The notes beneath the pieces were generated by a model. That model was not told the DNA's origin and searched no databases. It saw only the letters and a list, made by a program, of their open reading frames with translations. From positions 300,833 to 364,832 of the forward strand of contig NMRA01000152.1 in assembly GCA_002633005.1 (NCBI GenBank): DNA of 64,000 nucleotides. The letters run 5' to 3'. The first letter of the stretch is position 1; each line of letters starts with the position of its first letter. This stretch comes from Phoronis australis. Taxonomy: Eukaryota; Phoronida; Phoronidae. A program made the translations under genes and the position numbers. Positions 34,404 to 45,105 of the stretch are shown here, one piece after another.

Positions 34404-35633
34404 ATGGACCGCACTGTGCAGACTTCGGAAAACCATCTCCCGGTGGTGACGTCACAGGAGGTTGAACACGGTACAGAGAATCAAGAGCTCAATAAGAATA
34501 TCAAGAGAGAACGTATTGAATCCAATGATCGAGCAGGTTTGAGACAAAAAGCCGGAAGTGAGCAAAAGTTTGAAACCACGCATGACTTGAAACGTCGCCG
34601 CCATTCTTCCTCAGAGCCCAAAATTAGCAACACGCCCGTCGATGTCACGCCACGGCAATTCTCGTCTCAAATTTTGAGGAGAATTCGTGCGGGAATTTAC
34701 AGGAAGTCGCCGACTCGAGCCAATGTTCCAAAACCTTTTGGGCGACAAGTTGCCACCGAATATCGCATTAGAGATGTCAGGCGCGACATTTTAGTAAACC
34801 GAGATCCCGTTCATATGGATCAAACAATGCATAGCCAAAATAGTACTGACAATCCCGAATATATGTGCGAAATAGACGAGCCTGTTGGAATACCCTTGAA
34901 ACATACACTAAGCAACCATTTTCTTGCCACAGAAAAACGAACAGATGAGGGTACGAATGAATGCCTTTTAAAAACAGAAGACAATCCGCATGTAAACTCA
35001 GTAAGTGAAGGATTAAGGCTATCGAAATCAGAGGGGTTTCTTGGACGTAAAGAAACTCTTAGCTTGTTTTCTGTTTTAAGTGCCGAGGATCTTACTGCAC
35101 ATATGAAGGAAAGACAAGCTGCTTCAGAACTTCAGCTTCTTTCTCGACAATTTTGTGCGGTAAAGCGTTACATCCAACTCAAAGAAGTAGCCATTGAAAT
35201 CGCCAAATCTTGGTTTCTTTTGACCAGACGCGCCGGTAGAAAGGCATATAGGTACGCAAGGCGCAAACTGAGGCGAGAATTGACGCCGCTCATATTGTCT
35301 TACACCAAACGTATTAGCAATGCAGTAGTGGTTGAGGTACGACGCATAGCTTCTGCTTGCTATGTTAAATGTGTGAACCGTTTAAAGTCCAACAGTGCAG
35401 CGCAGCGAAGGAAAAGCCGCGCGGTCCAAGTTTACGATAAGATCGTTACCTCTAGACCATTTTGTGACATTTACCTGAACAAATCAGCGCGGTCATACAT
35501 GAATTCTTCAAGTCATGTATACGATGAAGCGATCCAACATTTCTTTCGTGTGTTAGACATGACAGTGGAAAAGGTTTTTAAATACAAGGCGAAGTATGGA
35601 CTGCTGGGAGGACCTGTTGAAACTGAAGTCTAG
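34404..35633 (+). CDS. Orphan 409-residue basic protein, single open exon
   Basis: The ATG at 34404 opens an uninterrupted frame to TAG at 35631-35633, far longer than chance frames in this AT-rich window. The N-terminal 110 residues are polar, with a possible nuclear signal (KRRRHSSSEPK) and basic repeats (ILRRIRAGIYRKSPTRANV). Residues about 230-330 look helical and strongly basic (RRAGRKAYRYARRKLRRELT, VVVEVRRIASA). The C-terminus reads EAIQHFFRVLDMTVEKVFKY. There is no signal peptide, membrane segment or known domain that I can see. It could be an intronless gene or a large exon; AATAAA occurs at about 36290. Function unknown. Confidence 0.55.
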   Translation: MDRTVQTSENHLPVVTSQEVEHGTENQELNKNIKRERIESNDRAGLRQKAGSEQKFETTHDLKRRRHSSSEPKISNTPVDVTPRQFSSQILRRIRAGIYRKSPTRANVPKPFGRQVATEYRIRDVRRDILVNRDPVHMDQTMHSQNSTDNPEYMCEIDEPVGIPLKHTLSNHFLATEKRTDEGTNECLLKTEDNPHVNSVSEGLRLSKSEGFLGRKETLSLFSVLSAEDLTAHMKERQAASELQLLSRQFCAVKRYIQLKEVAIEIAKSWFLLTRRAGRKAYRYARRKLRRELTPLILSYTKRISNAVVVEVRRIASACYVKCVNRLKSNSAAQRRKSRAVQVYDKIVTSRPFCDIYLNKSARSYMNSSSHVYDEAIQHFFRVLDMTVEKVFKYKAKYGLLGGPVETEV

Positions 35634-37130
35634 ATGGCGAGTAAATGAAAATAACTATAGACGATGTAATGTTCCTTTTAAAGTATCCTTTTAAATATAA
35701 TTCGCTGTGAAAATGTAACAGGTTATTGATTTTTTCTGCTACATGTATATACAGGCCACCTTACGATAAAAACAACCATTGCTTATAATTTAAACATATT
35801 TCCGTTGTACAACCGAGGCCAGTTTTATGAGTACTTACTTAAGGCTTATGTTAAGACCGAAGACGAAAATTCAGAAAAGACTGTTTCATGAACACTAAGT
35901 GAGGCGGTCTGTGAAGTACGTTTTCAAGAACAATTTTGGTCTTGAAGCTCTAAATAGAAGTTTAGTTACATTTTGGATCTCTTTGCTTTAGAACATGTGT
36001 GTCTTGAAAATAGTTTTGCATGTGCCTATAAGTCGCACTGCATTATCTCTACGGCCTTTGTCGGTTTGAAATTCGAAAGCAGACTGTCTCCGTCTTGACA
36101 TTGTTTAGGGACATCAGATTGTGAAAATGTCAACAAAATTTATTCCTCTACAGTTTTCAGTAATAGTAGTCGATCAAAAAGGCTGCACCTTTTGTGTGAA
36201 CGAACAAAATTAAGGCTTAAAAGCCTACTCCGTAGCAAACCAATTTTCGGTATTAACCTAGACCGATTTCGGTCATATAATTTTGATCTTAATAAATTTC
36301 ATGAAACAGGCTAGGACATTTTGGTCTTTTAAGTTTTGCGATTTCGCTCTAAATTAAGACAGAAAGCAAGTTTCATGCAGCGCCCTCTGGTCACTTGGAA
36401 GTGCTATATGAGCTTGGGAAAAAGTGGCAACGTGTTATTGGCTGAGGCCAGGTTCAGTGAGTTGATTGTGCATAACATAAATGTGTAGTGTGCCAAAAAC
36501 GGCATGATTAACGTACTTTGATAACATTTCCGTCTTTTTACTAGCTGTTTATATGCAGACAGCGGCGCATGCGCAATTCAATCGTCATTAGTACAGTAGC
36601 GACAACGCGAGGAGAATTCGTCGAATAGCTCCACTGGCTACATGTGTCGTCCGGTGATGGCAACTGAAGTGGTGGCTGTTAAATCATGGAGTAAATAAAG
36701 ATTCGCAGTTTATCTTATGGAATTACTAGCGCCGGTGCCACTTACATGTAATTAGTATACCATTCCCTGCTTCCGTGAGGTGGAAATTCTTATTCTTCCG
36801 CACTCTCTAGCAGCACGAAAAAAAAACAATTCCAGGCCCGTAGCCAGGGGGGTTCGCGGAAAATGTCCAGCTCCAGCCTGTTAGACAACAACAACAATAG
36901 CAACAAAATTGTTGCATCTGTTGGTATTACTAACTGCAATTATAACTAAGAAGAATTTGCTTCTGATTCAAAGCGCTTCGCGTAATCATCGGGCCCTGTC
37001 CGGGCCCAGGGCTCAACTTCGCCCGGGTGATGTTTGCGCAGATGACAGGATGGTGCAGATGATTAGAGGAGGTTTTGCGTTATTCATTGGCATCGAACTT
37101 GCGTGGTTGCTACACCATTATCGTCGATAT
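35634..37130. other. No assignable gene; possible transposon end near 36830
   Basis: The block AGGCCCGTAGCCAGGGGGGTT at 36834-36855 resembles ends of degraded DNA transposons, but a matching opposite end was not found. Otherwise featureless. Confidence 0.4.
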
Positions 37131-37602
37131 TATCGTTGGCCAAATTGATGAACGTTAAGCCGTTAAATTACGTGCGTAAGTTAATTCTTGTTAGAAGTGT
37201 AAAGTAATTATTTGCGGCGTAAAGTAATTATTTACGGCGTAATGTAATTATTTGCTGTGTACAGTAATTATTTATGTCTTAAAGTAATTATTACATTACG
37301 GCGTAAAGTAAGTACTTGCGGCGCTAAAAGTTCCTTTACGCGGCAAATAATTACTTTACGCCCTACAAAGTTTCTTTACGACGCAAACAATTACTTTAAG
37401 TAGTAAAAAGTTAACTTAAGCCGCAAATAATTACTTTAGGTCACAAATAATTACTTTACGCTGCAAATAATTACTTTACGCCATAAATATTTATTTTACG
37501 CAACAAATAATTTCTTTACGCAGCAATTAAAAACGCCTCCAACAAGAATTATCTAACGCACATAATTTAACGGCGTAACAGACACCCATTTGGCCAACGA
37601 TA
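37131..37602. mobile_element. 472 bp foldback element built of ~20 bp repeats
   Basis: The ends share TATCGTTGGCCAAAT as inverted repeats, continuing as GCCGTTAAATTA and TAATTCTTGTT for about 60 bp. Inside, the left arm has direct copies of a GGCGTAAAGTAATTATTTGC unit and the right arm has the same unit inverted (GCAAATAATTACTTTACG), so almost the whole element can fold into one long stem. No coding sequence. Confidence 0.85.
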
Positions 37603-37831
37603 CACCTTGTTCTGTCACCTGCTTATGCATCGCTGGCGTCAATCTTCCAAGTTAAAAGTATTCCAAACCCGGTTTTGTCCTATTGATAGATACTAAAAAT
37701 TACTTTTCCATCCAGTTCTCTGAAACAAAATAATGCTTTGTAACGGCTCGACAAAGTTTAGAGGAAAATTATAAAACTCCTTGCAAATTGTACTAAAGTG
37801 GCAAGCGTGACATACGATTTTAGCGAGTTAC

Positions 37832-37981
37832 TATGGGCGGCGCACCATAGGGTGCTGGGGGGCTATTATAGCCCTCCAATTTTTTCAGTGCTGCGCTGCT
37901 CATGATCGGAAGGCTGTGCACCATAGGGGGCTGGGGGCTTTAGCCCGCCCCCCACTTTTTTCAGTGCTGCGCCGCCCATGG
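37832..37981. repeat. Two ~70 bp palindromic repeats (ATGGGCGGCGCACC type)
   Basis: Unit 1 (37832-37903) and unit 2 (37912-37981) each have the plan GGGCGGCGCACCATAGG, GGGGGCT, a TATAGCCC-like centre, TTTTTTCAGTGCTGC and GCCGCCCATGG, so the ends pair. A third copy is at 40016-40085 and a part copy near 45968. Probably a small non-autonomous element family. Confidence 0.8.
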
Positions 37982-39034
37982 TTACGCGGCATCTGTGGGA
38001 AAAGACCACCAACCAAGGAACGTAATGTTCAATTCGTGAGATATTGGGTATAAATTCTTAGTTGATTCCTGTTTTATCTTTAAAGATTGACGCCAATGAT
38101 GCATCAGGAAGTGCAACAACGAGGATTGGTTGAAATCATCAAAATATGGCTTAGAATCCTTTTTAAGGGAGGAATCAATGAAAATGCATACACCCCATGT
38201 CACAAGTTGAACAATATGGTCCATTGTGGGTGGACTTTTCCCAAAGTCGCCGTGTAATTCGCACAAAGTGTAGGTCACGCTTGCCCGTTTAGTAAACTTT
38301 GAAAGGAGTTTTCAATTTTTTCAGAAAACTTTTGAATGTTGTGTGGTTACAGAGTTTTATTTTGTTTCAGAGAACTTGATGACAAAGTCATTTTATTATC
38401 TGTCAATAGGCCAAATCCGGGTTGGTATCCTTTTAAAAATGCAAGAACGTACTTAGTTTTCCGTAAGGCAAGCGGGCAATTTCGTGTGCACATAAAATCA
38501 ATAGTACCCGGACGTTGTTTTCGGTATAGGTACACCACTCAGCGCATCTAATTACCACAGTATCGTTTACTTTTGCGTGCAAAAGTATAAAGAATAAACC
38601 TGGGTTAGAATTTTTTATTATTTTCGTAGTAGTGAAGTTTCAGAATAGTGGGCTCTTCCCATTTCCAGCGATGTAAGTAACACGCAAAAATACAACCAGA
38701 TAAAATTGTCGTCAAGTCATTCTCAAACTTATTTGAGCACGCCTGATTTGAAAGTTTGGCGGAACGTTCTCTTTCTGGACCACATTGCATATCCGAATTT
38801 GACTCCCATTCTTTACCAGCAACCGTCACGGCATCCTTATTTCCGTCTCATCTCAGGAACAAAGAACTGAGAGCCATCTCCCTCCCCCTAATCCATGAGT
38901 AATGCGTTTACCTTGATTTAATGACTTAATTCTCTTTTGATCCCCTGTTGGTGAGTTTAAACAACAAAACTTGTACCGAAGTTAAAAAGCAATGTATTTA
39001 TTGTCATTTGAATTGTGAGTAAATTTTTGGGAAG
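37982..39034. other. No assignable gene
   Basis: Short open frames occur on both strands (for example 37982-38278 minus) but have no recognisable domain or splice context. Confidence 0.4.
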
Positions 39035-39601
39035 TGTCCAAATTTCATTAATATCTTTGAGAGTTATTTTATAGAGGCAAAAAGCGTCCGCGTGCACTTT
39101 ACTATTTGGGGCTTCAACTAAATTCCCTGAATCGTCATCATTTCTTAAAAGATTAGCCTCTAATTGCCAAAAATCATCTATTAACCTGTCGGTTTTCGTA
39201 GATACATAAAGATGTAAGTCAGAAACCAACGAATTTGTTAATCAAAACGGAAATCAATGTACAGTTATAAGCAATATCCGCAGCCATGCTCGCAGATTTT
39301 AGGCGGGTAACCCGGAGAAAATGGGAGATTGGGCATTCATAGTAAGGTGTATATTTGCACATAACCGAGATACCTATAACAGTTCAAGAGTTTAACTTGA
39401 CCCCCCCCCCCCAAATAACGCTGCAAATATTTGTTTATTATTGGGAGTATTTGAGTACACGTACTCGTTCATCCCAATGGTAGCCTCGACAGCATTGTTT
39501 TCCACATGTGGGAATTCCTTACAAACAACTCATAGTAATCATTTTCAAAAGCGATGCTATTCTTGTGATACTATAGGAAACAGTAACATTATTTTATAAT
39601 T

Positions 39602-39794
39602 ACATTATATTTTGGCCATAGTACGATTAGAAAACGGACAATCTCTCACTCTCATTTCACCGCATGGACGTGGAATGGTAATCGACACTTGTTGTCCTGC
39701 TGTACATATCCTGATGAAGTCTTATGAAAAGACGTAACGTTGAGTTAACATGAACTTTTTTATTTGTGCGGCAATTGTCCGTTTTCTAGTCATT
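39602..39794 (+). mobile_element. Short Penelope-like 3' tail with an inverted copy of its end
   Basis: The 3' part (ACGTTGAGTTAACATGAAC, TTTTTTATTTGTG, TTGTCCGTTTTCTAGTC) matches the 3' end of the element at 10129-11089. The 5' part, TGGCCATAGTACGATTAGAA and AACGGACAAT, is the reverse complement of that same 3' end, giving terminal inverted repeats. Inverted 5' pieces are a known habit of Penelope-like insertions. Flanks TTATAATT (left) and CTATAACT (right) are an imperfect target duplication. Confidence 0.7.
39710..39745 (+). ncRNA. Hammerhead-ribozyme-like core (decayed)
   Basis: CTGATGA is followed by a perfect 5 bp hairpin (GTCTT, loop ATGAA, AAGAC) and then GTAACGTT where GAAACGTT is expected. 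The order and spacing fit the hammerhead core. An upstream ACGT at 39677-39680 could pair as stem III, but the next base is G, which would not support cleavage. Likely an inactive relic. Confidence 0.45.
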
Positions 39795-40015
39795 CTATAA
39801 CTAACCATCGGAAATAATCCTTTTGTGTAATTAACGAATAGGGGTCTTCACGTTCTTCACAATTCCACCCTTTAGATGGCGGTCAATCCTATTGTATTTT
39901 TCCACATTTTTTGGTTGTTTGGATCGAATGTCTTGATACTGCTGTGCTGTGCACGAATGTTGTGTTTTTTTATGAATTTGGAATCTCAACTTCGCTCGAG
40001 AATACTTGGCAGTGT

Positions 40016-40085
40016 CCATGGGCGGAGCACCAAAGGGGGCTGGGAGGCTATAGCCCCACTTTTTTCAATGCTGGGCCGCCCATGG
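40016..40085. repeat. ~70 bp palindromic repeat, third copy
   Basis: CATGGGCGGAGCACCAAAGG at the start and GCTGGGCCGCCCATGG at the end, with the same TATAGCCC centre and TTTTTTCAATGCTG as the pair at 37.8-38.0 kb. The start of a further unit (TATGGGCGGTGCATC) follows at 40089. Confidence 0.75.
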
Positions 40086-40324
40086 TCTATGGGCGGTGCA
40101 TCACAGGATGGCTGATACGTTTTGCAGGCCTTTAGGCGTCACTGTAGTACGTTTTCTGTACCCGAAGTGTGTCTTTCTACGAATTTCAAATGCGCTTCAG
40201 AAGAAGTGAAATCTCTGCTTCAGTGTGTGTGTGTCTTGCACTGAAGTACGTGATCACTTATTGCACACTTGCATTCGCTTCATCTTCATCCCAGCCAGGA
40301 ACCACTGATGTGGAGTTTGCAATG

Positions 40325-40494
40325 TAAAATATCTTGCGTAAAATTTTGCAGAGCAGTTTTATCTCATTGGAGCAAATGCCCATTTTACTAAAGGAGGTAC
40401 ACGCAGTGTTAAACGGTCGTCCATTAACTCATCTGTCTGGTCAGTTAGATGGTGTGCGACCACTAACGCTATCTATGCTATTGTTAATTGGTCA
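40325..40494 (+). mobile_element. BEL/Pao retroelement fragment (integrase C-terminal region)
   Basis: The frame encodes SLEQMPILLKEVHAVLNGRP, LTHLSG, then RPLTLSMLLLIG. The pattern LxEVxxxLNxRPLT...PLTxxxLLIG is diagnostic of BEL/Pao LTR retrotransposon integrases. Only about 50 codons remain, with no adjacent protease, RT or LTR. The frame runs straight into LINE sequence without a stop. Confidence 0.8.
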
Positions 40495-40952
40495 TGTGAA
40501 TTTAAAGAAAACCAAAGTAATTGTAATTAGAAATGGAGGTCCCTTAAGACTCTATGAGAAATGTTTTTTTAACAAACAGCAAGTTGATGCTGTATCTCAT
40601 TATAAATATCTTGGTGTTTGTATCACACCTAAATTGTCACGGTCGAAAGCGACAAAAACTCTCTTGTCAAGCAAATATAAAGCTGCATCACGTGTTTTGA
40701 AACTGCAGCGCAGATGTTGCAATATGCCTCCATCACTTGCCTTTCAGTTATTTGATGAACTGGTGTACCCAACATTGTGTTATGGTGCCGAGATTTGGGC
40801 GTTTAAATTTTTGTAAATGGACTCTGAGAGTTGGCGGTTCTTGCTCTAACGCTGCAGTATTGGGCGGATGTGGCAGATACTCTATGTTTACGAGATACTT
40901 TGTTAGCTGTATTAAATACTGGTTTAAATTTTTTAATATGCCACAGTTCTGA
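40495..40952 (+). mobile_element. LINE fragment fused to the BEL/Pao remnant (end of RT and C-terminal region)
   Basis: Continuing in the same frame: VNLKKTKVIVIRNGG, HYKYLGVCITPKLS, LFDELVYPTLCYGAEIW, stop at 40814-40816. Another frame then continues with FCKWTLRVGGSCSNAAVLGG and CGRYSMF, so a frameshift lies near 40800. The order of blocks parallels the minus-strand fragment at 1-470. Confidence 0.85.
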
Positions 40953-42596
40953 ACCTATTACATTTTCACACCAGGACCAAAATTTAACACTTCAAGACTG
41001 AAAATTTATCACGCCAGTACAGAAAATGTTCATGCCAGGGGACAGCGTGACCAACCGCTGCCAAACAATGACGATCCGTTCTGTCTCTGTAATACCTCGG
41101 ACGTATTCAAGTACGTACCCTGTGTTCAAGTGTACATTGGCTTTTGCTGTAACTCGTGGAAGAGACATTATAAATTCCGTCTCTTTGTAACGATAATATG
41201 ACTGTCGTTGCCTGGTGCCGACGCCATCACTGTGACGGGTCAATGCATGTGAATGGTCACGTGGTCCCATGGCATACAACATTATTGACCTGATAAATCG
41301 TAGGTCTTGACGTGATAAATTTTGATTTTACAGAAAGAAAAATGTGTCTGGGATTGCTTTTAACTCTTTCATTGGTGGTTATCCTGGTTTTGGAATACTT
41401 TTCGTCCAGCGGAGTAAAAACATGTTTTGACCTGTTTTCAAATCTTGCATGCAAAGTATGTGTCCTGGATTTTTCTACTTTCGCTTTCAAAAGTAGTGAC
41501 GATGGTCACCTATTTCTTCGCTCGATCGATTGTTTTTGTGATTAGAACAAGAACGAAGGGGGGATGCGGACCACCCAGGTCTTCCCTCGGTTGAAGGCCA
41601 TGTGTTAAATTTAGTTTTTACTTCATAGCAATCTACCATAAACTACGTCACGTGGCCATGTCTTATAGTGAAGTTTAACAGTAAAGAAAGATGCCTTCAT
41701 CAATGATAGCAAAACAACAGCATCAACTTTCGTATTATATAAGACAGTGTTCCAGATAAATTCTCAAAATGCTAACGGAGTTCTAAATTATCGTTTCGTT
41801 TTCTATTTATGTACTACAATGTAGCTTTGATTTTTTTCACAGAAATCGTATTATTAGTATGGTTTGTTAATCCCTCATTTAAAAGTGTAATATTTAAGAA
41901 AATAATTTCTAAAAGCGTTTTGGAGAACGTTGGCTAAAGCGTGTCATCTGAAAGTTTCGTGCGAATCCGACAAGCCATTTCTGAGCCATGATATTCCGAA
42001 GATAACCAGAAATTGAACATTTTTCTAGGACTCTACATACTAATCTTAAGGTCACAACTATCCAGTTGGGTGGTTACAAGGACCTGTCATCCGAGGCGAC
42101 AGTTGTGACAAGTGTGGTTTCCCCTATTTTGGTTTAGCGTACTTTTGCTCCCAATAAGGCTCAGCCTTCCAGTACATTACACGTCTCCACGTTACCACAG
42201 TCCTCCCACAACGCACCTGAAAAACGGTCATAGGCGTCGCTAGTGAGTAAGTGTTGTCGTAGAGGAAGTCCTCCATAGGTAACTGTGTTTTATCTCGATT
42301 GGTCGTTGACCGGGGCATAAAAGCAATTCGTCGTTTTCGATATCTCAGGAAGGAATGAAACGTCTTCCACAACTTTTGATGTTTTTGTGAAAGTATTTTG
42401 TTCCAAAAATAAACAGTCGACATTAATTTTCTATTTCGAGTGTAGAATTTTATACTACATGTATACCTTCATGCGACCTTAACCTCAGCGCTGTGCTGTT
42501 AGTCAAGCCATTCACAACATAATTTCAGTCGGACAGCTGTCTGAATGCCACTGCTTTCTTTTGTGTCGTTTCTCTATCATTTGAGAACTGCCTCCC
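40953..42596. other. No assignable gene
   Basis: No domain is recognisable. GTCACAACT near 42052 and AGTTGTGAC near 42110 form a weak 9 bp inverted pair about 58 bp apart. Confidence 0.4.
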
Positions 42597-42735
42597 GTTC
42601 AGTAACGCTAGGGCCTCGCTAAAAAGCAAAACTTTGCGAGATTGCGTGAGATATTGCCGTGCATTTTAAATAAGAACACTTGACTTTGACTAGGTTTTAG
42701 CTAGGTCCTAGCGTAGGTCCTAGCGTCTACTGAAC
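42597..42735. mobile_element. MITE-like element, family 1, best-preserved copy
   Basis: GTTCAGTAACGCTAGGGCC at the left and CCTAGCGTCTACTGAAC at the right are inverted repeats with a few differences. The interior CTAAAAAGCAAAACTTTGCG..GAGATATTGCC matches the 9.7 kb copy. No coding sequence. Confidence 0.75.
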
Positions 42736-44842
42736 GCACGCCTGGTTTCGATATTCTCTAATTTAACTTTTCGGGAACGAATGGAGAATTCGCTCAAGTC
42801 ATGCGCATACTTTGTTCCTTTTTTATCTCACTGTTATACCCACAGGAGCAATTAGGCGCATTTAATTAGATAAAACCTAGTTTCTGTTCAAGCTAATCCA
42901 CTCAGGTTTAACAATTATTTGGTACACTCGCTGATATGAAATTTCCAAATGACTTTTTGACCGCTTTGATTAGTCAGTATTAGACGTAATCATGATGTCA
43001 AGCCCGCTTCGATCGGGAGAAGGTTAAAAAATATCAGAATAGCTACCGTTTTAGCTGAGCGAGTTTCAACTTTAAATAGCAGGAATTACGAGTTGTTTGG
43101 TAATCATGTTGGTTTTAGTTAAGACTCATCGCCATAGCAACAATCATATGAACGAAGACACATCGACGTCGACATGACTGCACCGACACTCGCATTATTA
43201 ATTTAAGTTTAATGTGTAGGACCCTAGGAAACTGTTCAATTTTGGTCAACTTTGGTGCATCATACCTCACAAATGGCTGGTTGGATTCATATACACACAG
43301 TCTCTATAAGATTTATGCACGTGAGGGGCTATCAACAATAGGACTTCTATGATATTTGTGGAAATAAATAAACTTGCATAACACGAAAACGAAACGTCAA
43401 TTTAGAAAAATGTAACAAAGTTTTTGAGATTTTATTTTGAACATTTGAATCATGCAAAATTTGCTCATATCATTGATCCTGATGATTTGCTATGAATTTA
43501 CTTTTTAAGTTTTTTTTTATTAGTTTAAACTAAAAATGCATTTTGATTTGACCTAATGAATGGGGGATTGGTATTAAGTCAAAAATATATTTTTTAGGAA
43601 TTTCTGCTCTCAGAAAATATATACTTTTTCTGAGTTCAATTCTATAGTTTTGTAGATATTTGATTAAATGCAGTCTTGTCAACAAATTGGTACATAATCT
43701 AAGCTAATCTATTCATTGCGGTTTCGTGGGTGAACAAAGCATCTCCACCACGTGTAGGCTTACCATTACAAGCACCCAAGACAACACATGTTGTACAAAA
43801 ACATGCTTCCTTTTATAATAACTCATTTATTTTAAAAATGGAAGGTAATTTTACACATTTTTAACAAAATTCTATTACTCAAACTTACGACCTCCGCTGT
43901 ATTCCCGTCGAATTCACCACAGTCACCTTAACACTGTCACCATGACGAGGTAGGCAACAGGATCACGTACATGTCGAAAAACACTTTGGTTTATAATTTA
44001 CGTCACTAAATTAAGACAGTTGTCATCCTGATGTCTAACGGAAATTTAATCTGACTAGTGATCTGTATGGGAGGAAGGTCTAATTGAATCTGATTATTAA
44101 CAGGAATGCATTGTTTATCAAAAAACGTTATGGTCATAAACTTCATTTAATAATGATTAGTCATCATTTTCCACACTTTTCTACTACTCAGTGGAAAATC
44201 TGATGCAAAACATTGTCTTTGATACATTAACACTGCTACCGGCCATTGGATACAGACTTAATTCTCCAAAACTGATTAAACGATCAATCATTTTGGTACT
44301 CTGGAAACGTTTTATCGAGATACATGAATTTTTTAAGTCAAATGATATGCTTCTGAACACATGGCAAATTCAAACAGGTTAAATTATTTCAGGGATATTT
44401 ACAAAGTTTACATATTACTGTATCTGTAAAAGCACCAAGTAACATAACTGGGTGCCATGAACGACTGCTTAATGGGTTACAACATAAACTGTACAATCAG
44501 TATTCTTTCAATCAGGCAGTGATACGTATTATTACGTCGTTAGCTATGGCTGGCAATGTTAGAAGTGTTGCACATCTCCAGTCTATATAGGCAAGTTCCC
44601 GGGACAAAATCAAGTGAGTAAATTGAATAACCTGTGAGCTGAGTCTATCAAATACTGTAACAAGAGAAATCAACCGAGAGGCTCACAAATGCTTCAACAG
44701 TCCCACTTTCCCCTGCACCGGCTACTGGTGCATGTCAGTCGTGTAACAAGCGGTTTACTTCCTTTATAATTAGTCGCTTTCCTGTCTCCACGAGCTACGG
44801 TATTCATGTGATACCGTCGCAAGACTGTCGTCTTCATTTTGT
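42736..44842. other. AT-rich, no assignable gene; 3' flank of the RGK GTPase gene
   Basis: The RGK 3' UTR should begin at 44842 and run leftward. A TTTATT (AATAAA on minus) occurs near 43828 as a possible distant polyadenylation signal. No other feature is supported. Confidence 0.4.
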
Positions 44843-45105
44843 TCAAAGTTTCAGCAAGTTATCACAGGATTTCGACGAGTGAGACGACGCGGGTTTTACG
44901 AGTTTCGAGAAGATTCTCTTTGCAGCTTTCTGTACAACATTGTTATTGTTTTGTTCTCTCATTTTCCTCACTTTCTTGCTGTATTCTTTTTCGTGTAGCC
45001 GTATTTGACTGAGAGTTCCAACTAGAAGTTCGTCAACTTGATGACACAGTATTGCAGAAGTCTCAATGAATTTACAGTCGTACGTGGTGGCGACCACTTT
45101 TCCTT
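44843..45105 (-). CDS. RGK-family small GTPase, terminal exon
   Basis: The acceptor TATTATTTGTTTCAG precedes the exon. Its first two bases complete the split GAA codon from 48340, giving EEGKVVATTYDCKFIETSA. DCKFIETSA is the G5 motif as seen in Rem, Rad and Gem. VDELLVGTLSQIRLHEKE, a basic calmodulin-binding-like stretch (KKVRKMR, KAAKRIFSKLVK) and the C-terminal SKSCDNLLKL then follow. A cysteine seven residues from the end and no prenylation CAAX box are RGK hallmarks. These proteins act at the plasma membrane, where vertebrate members inhibit voltage-gated calcium channels and alter the cytoskeleton. Stop TGA at 44845-44843. Confidence 0.92.

Larger units (their letters stand above)
39035..40014 (+). 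repeat. Dispersed repeat Y, copy 2, interrupted by a Penelope-like tail
   Basis: Matches 17360-18155 on both sides of a 193 bp insertion (39602-39794). A C-run lies at about 39401-39412. The 3' boundary is directly followed by a GGGCGG palindromic repeat. Confidence 0.8.
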
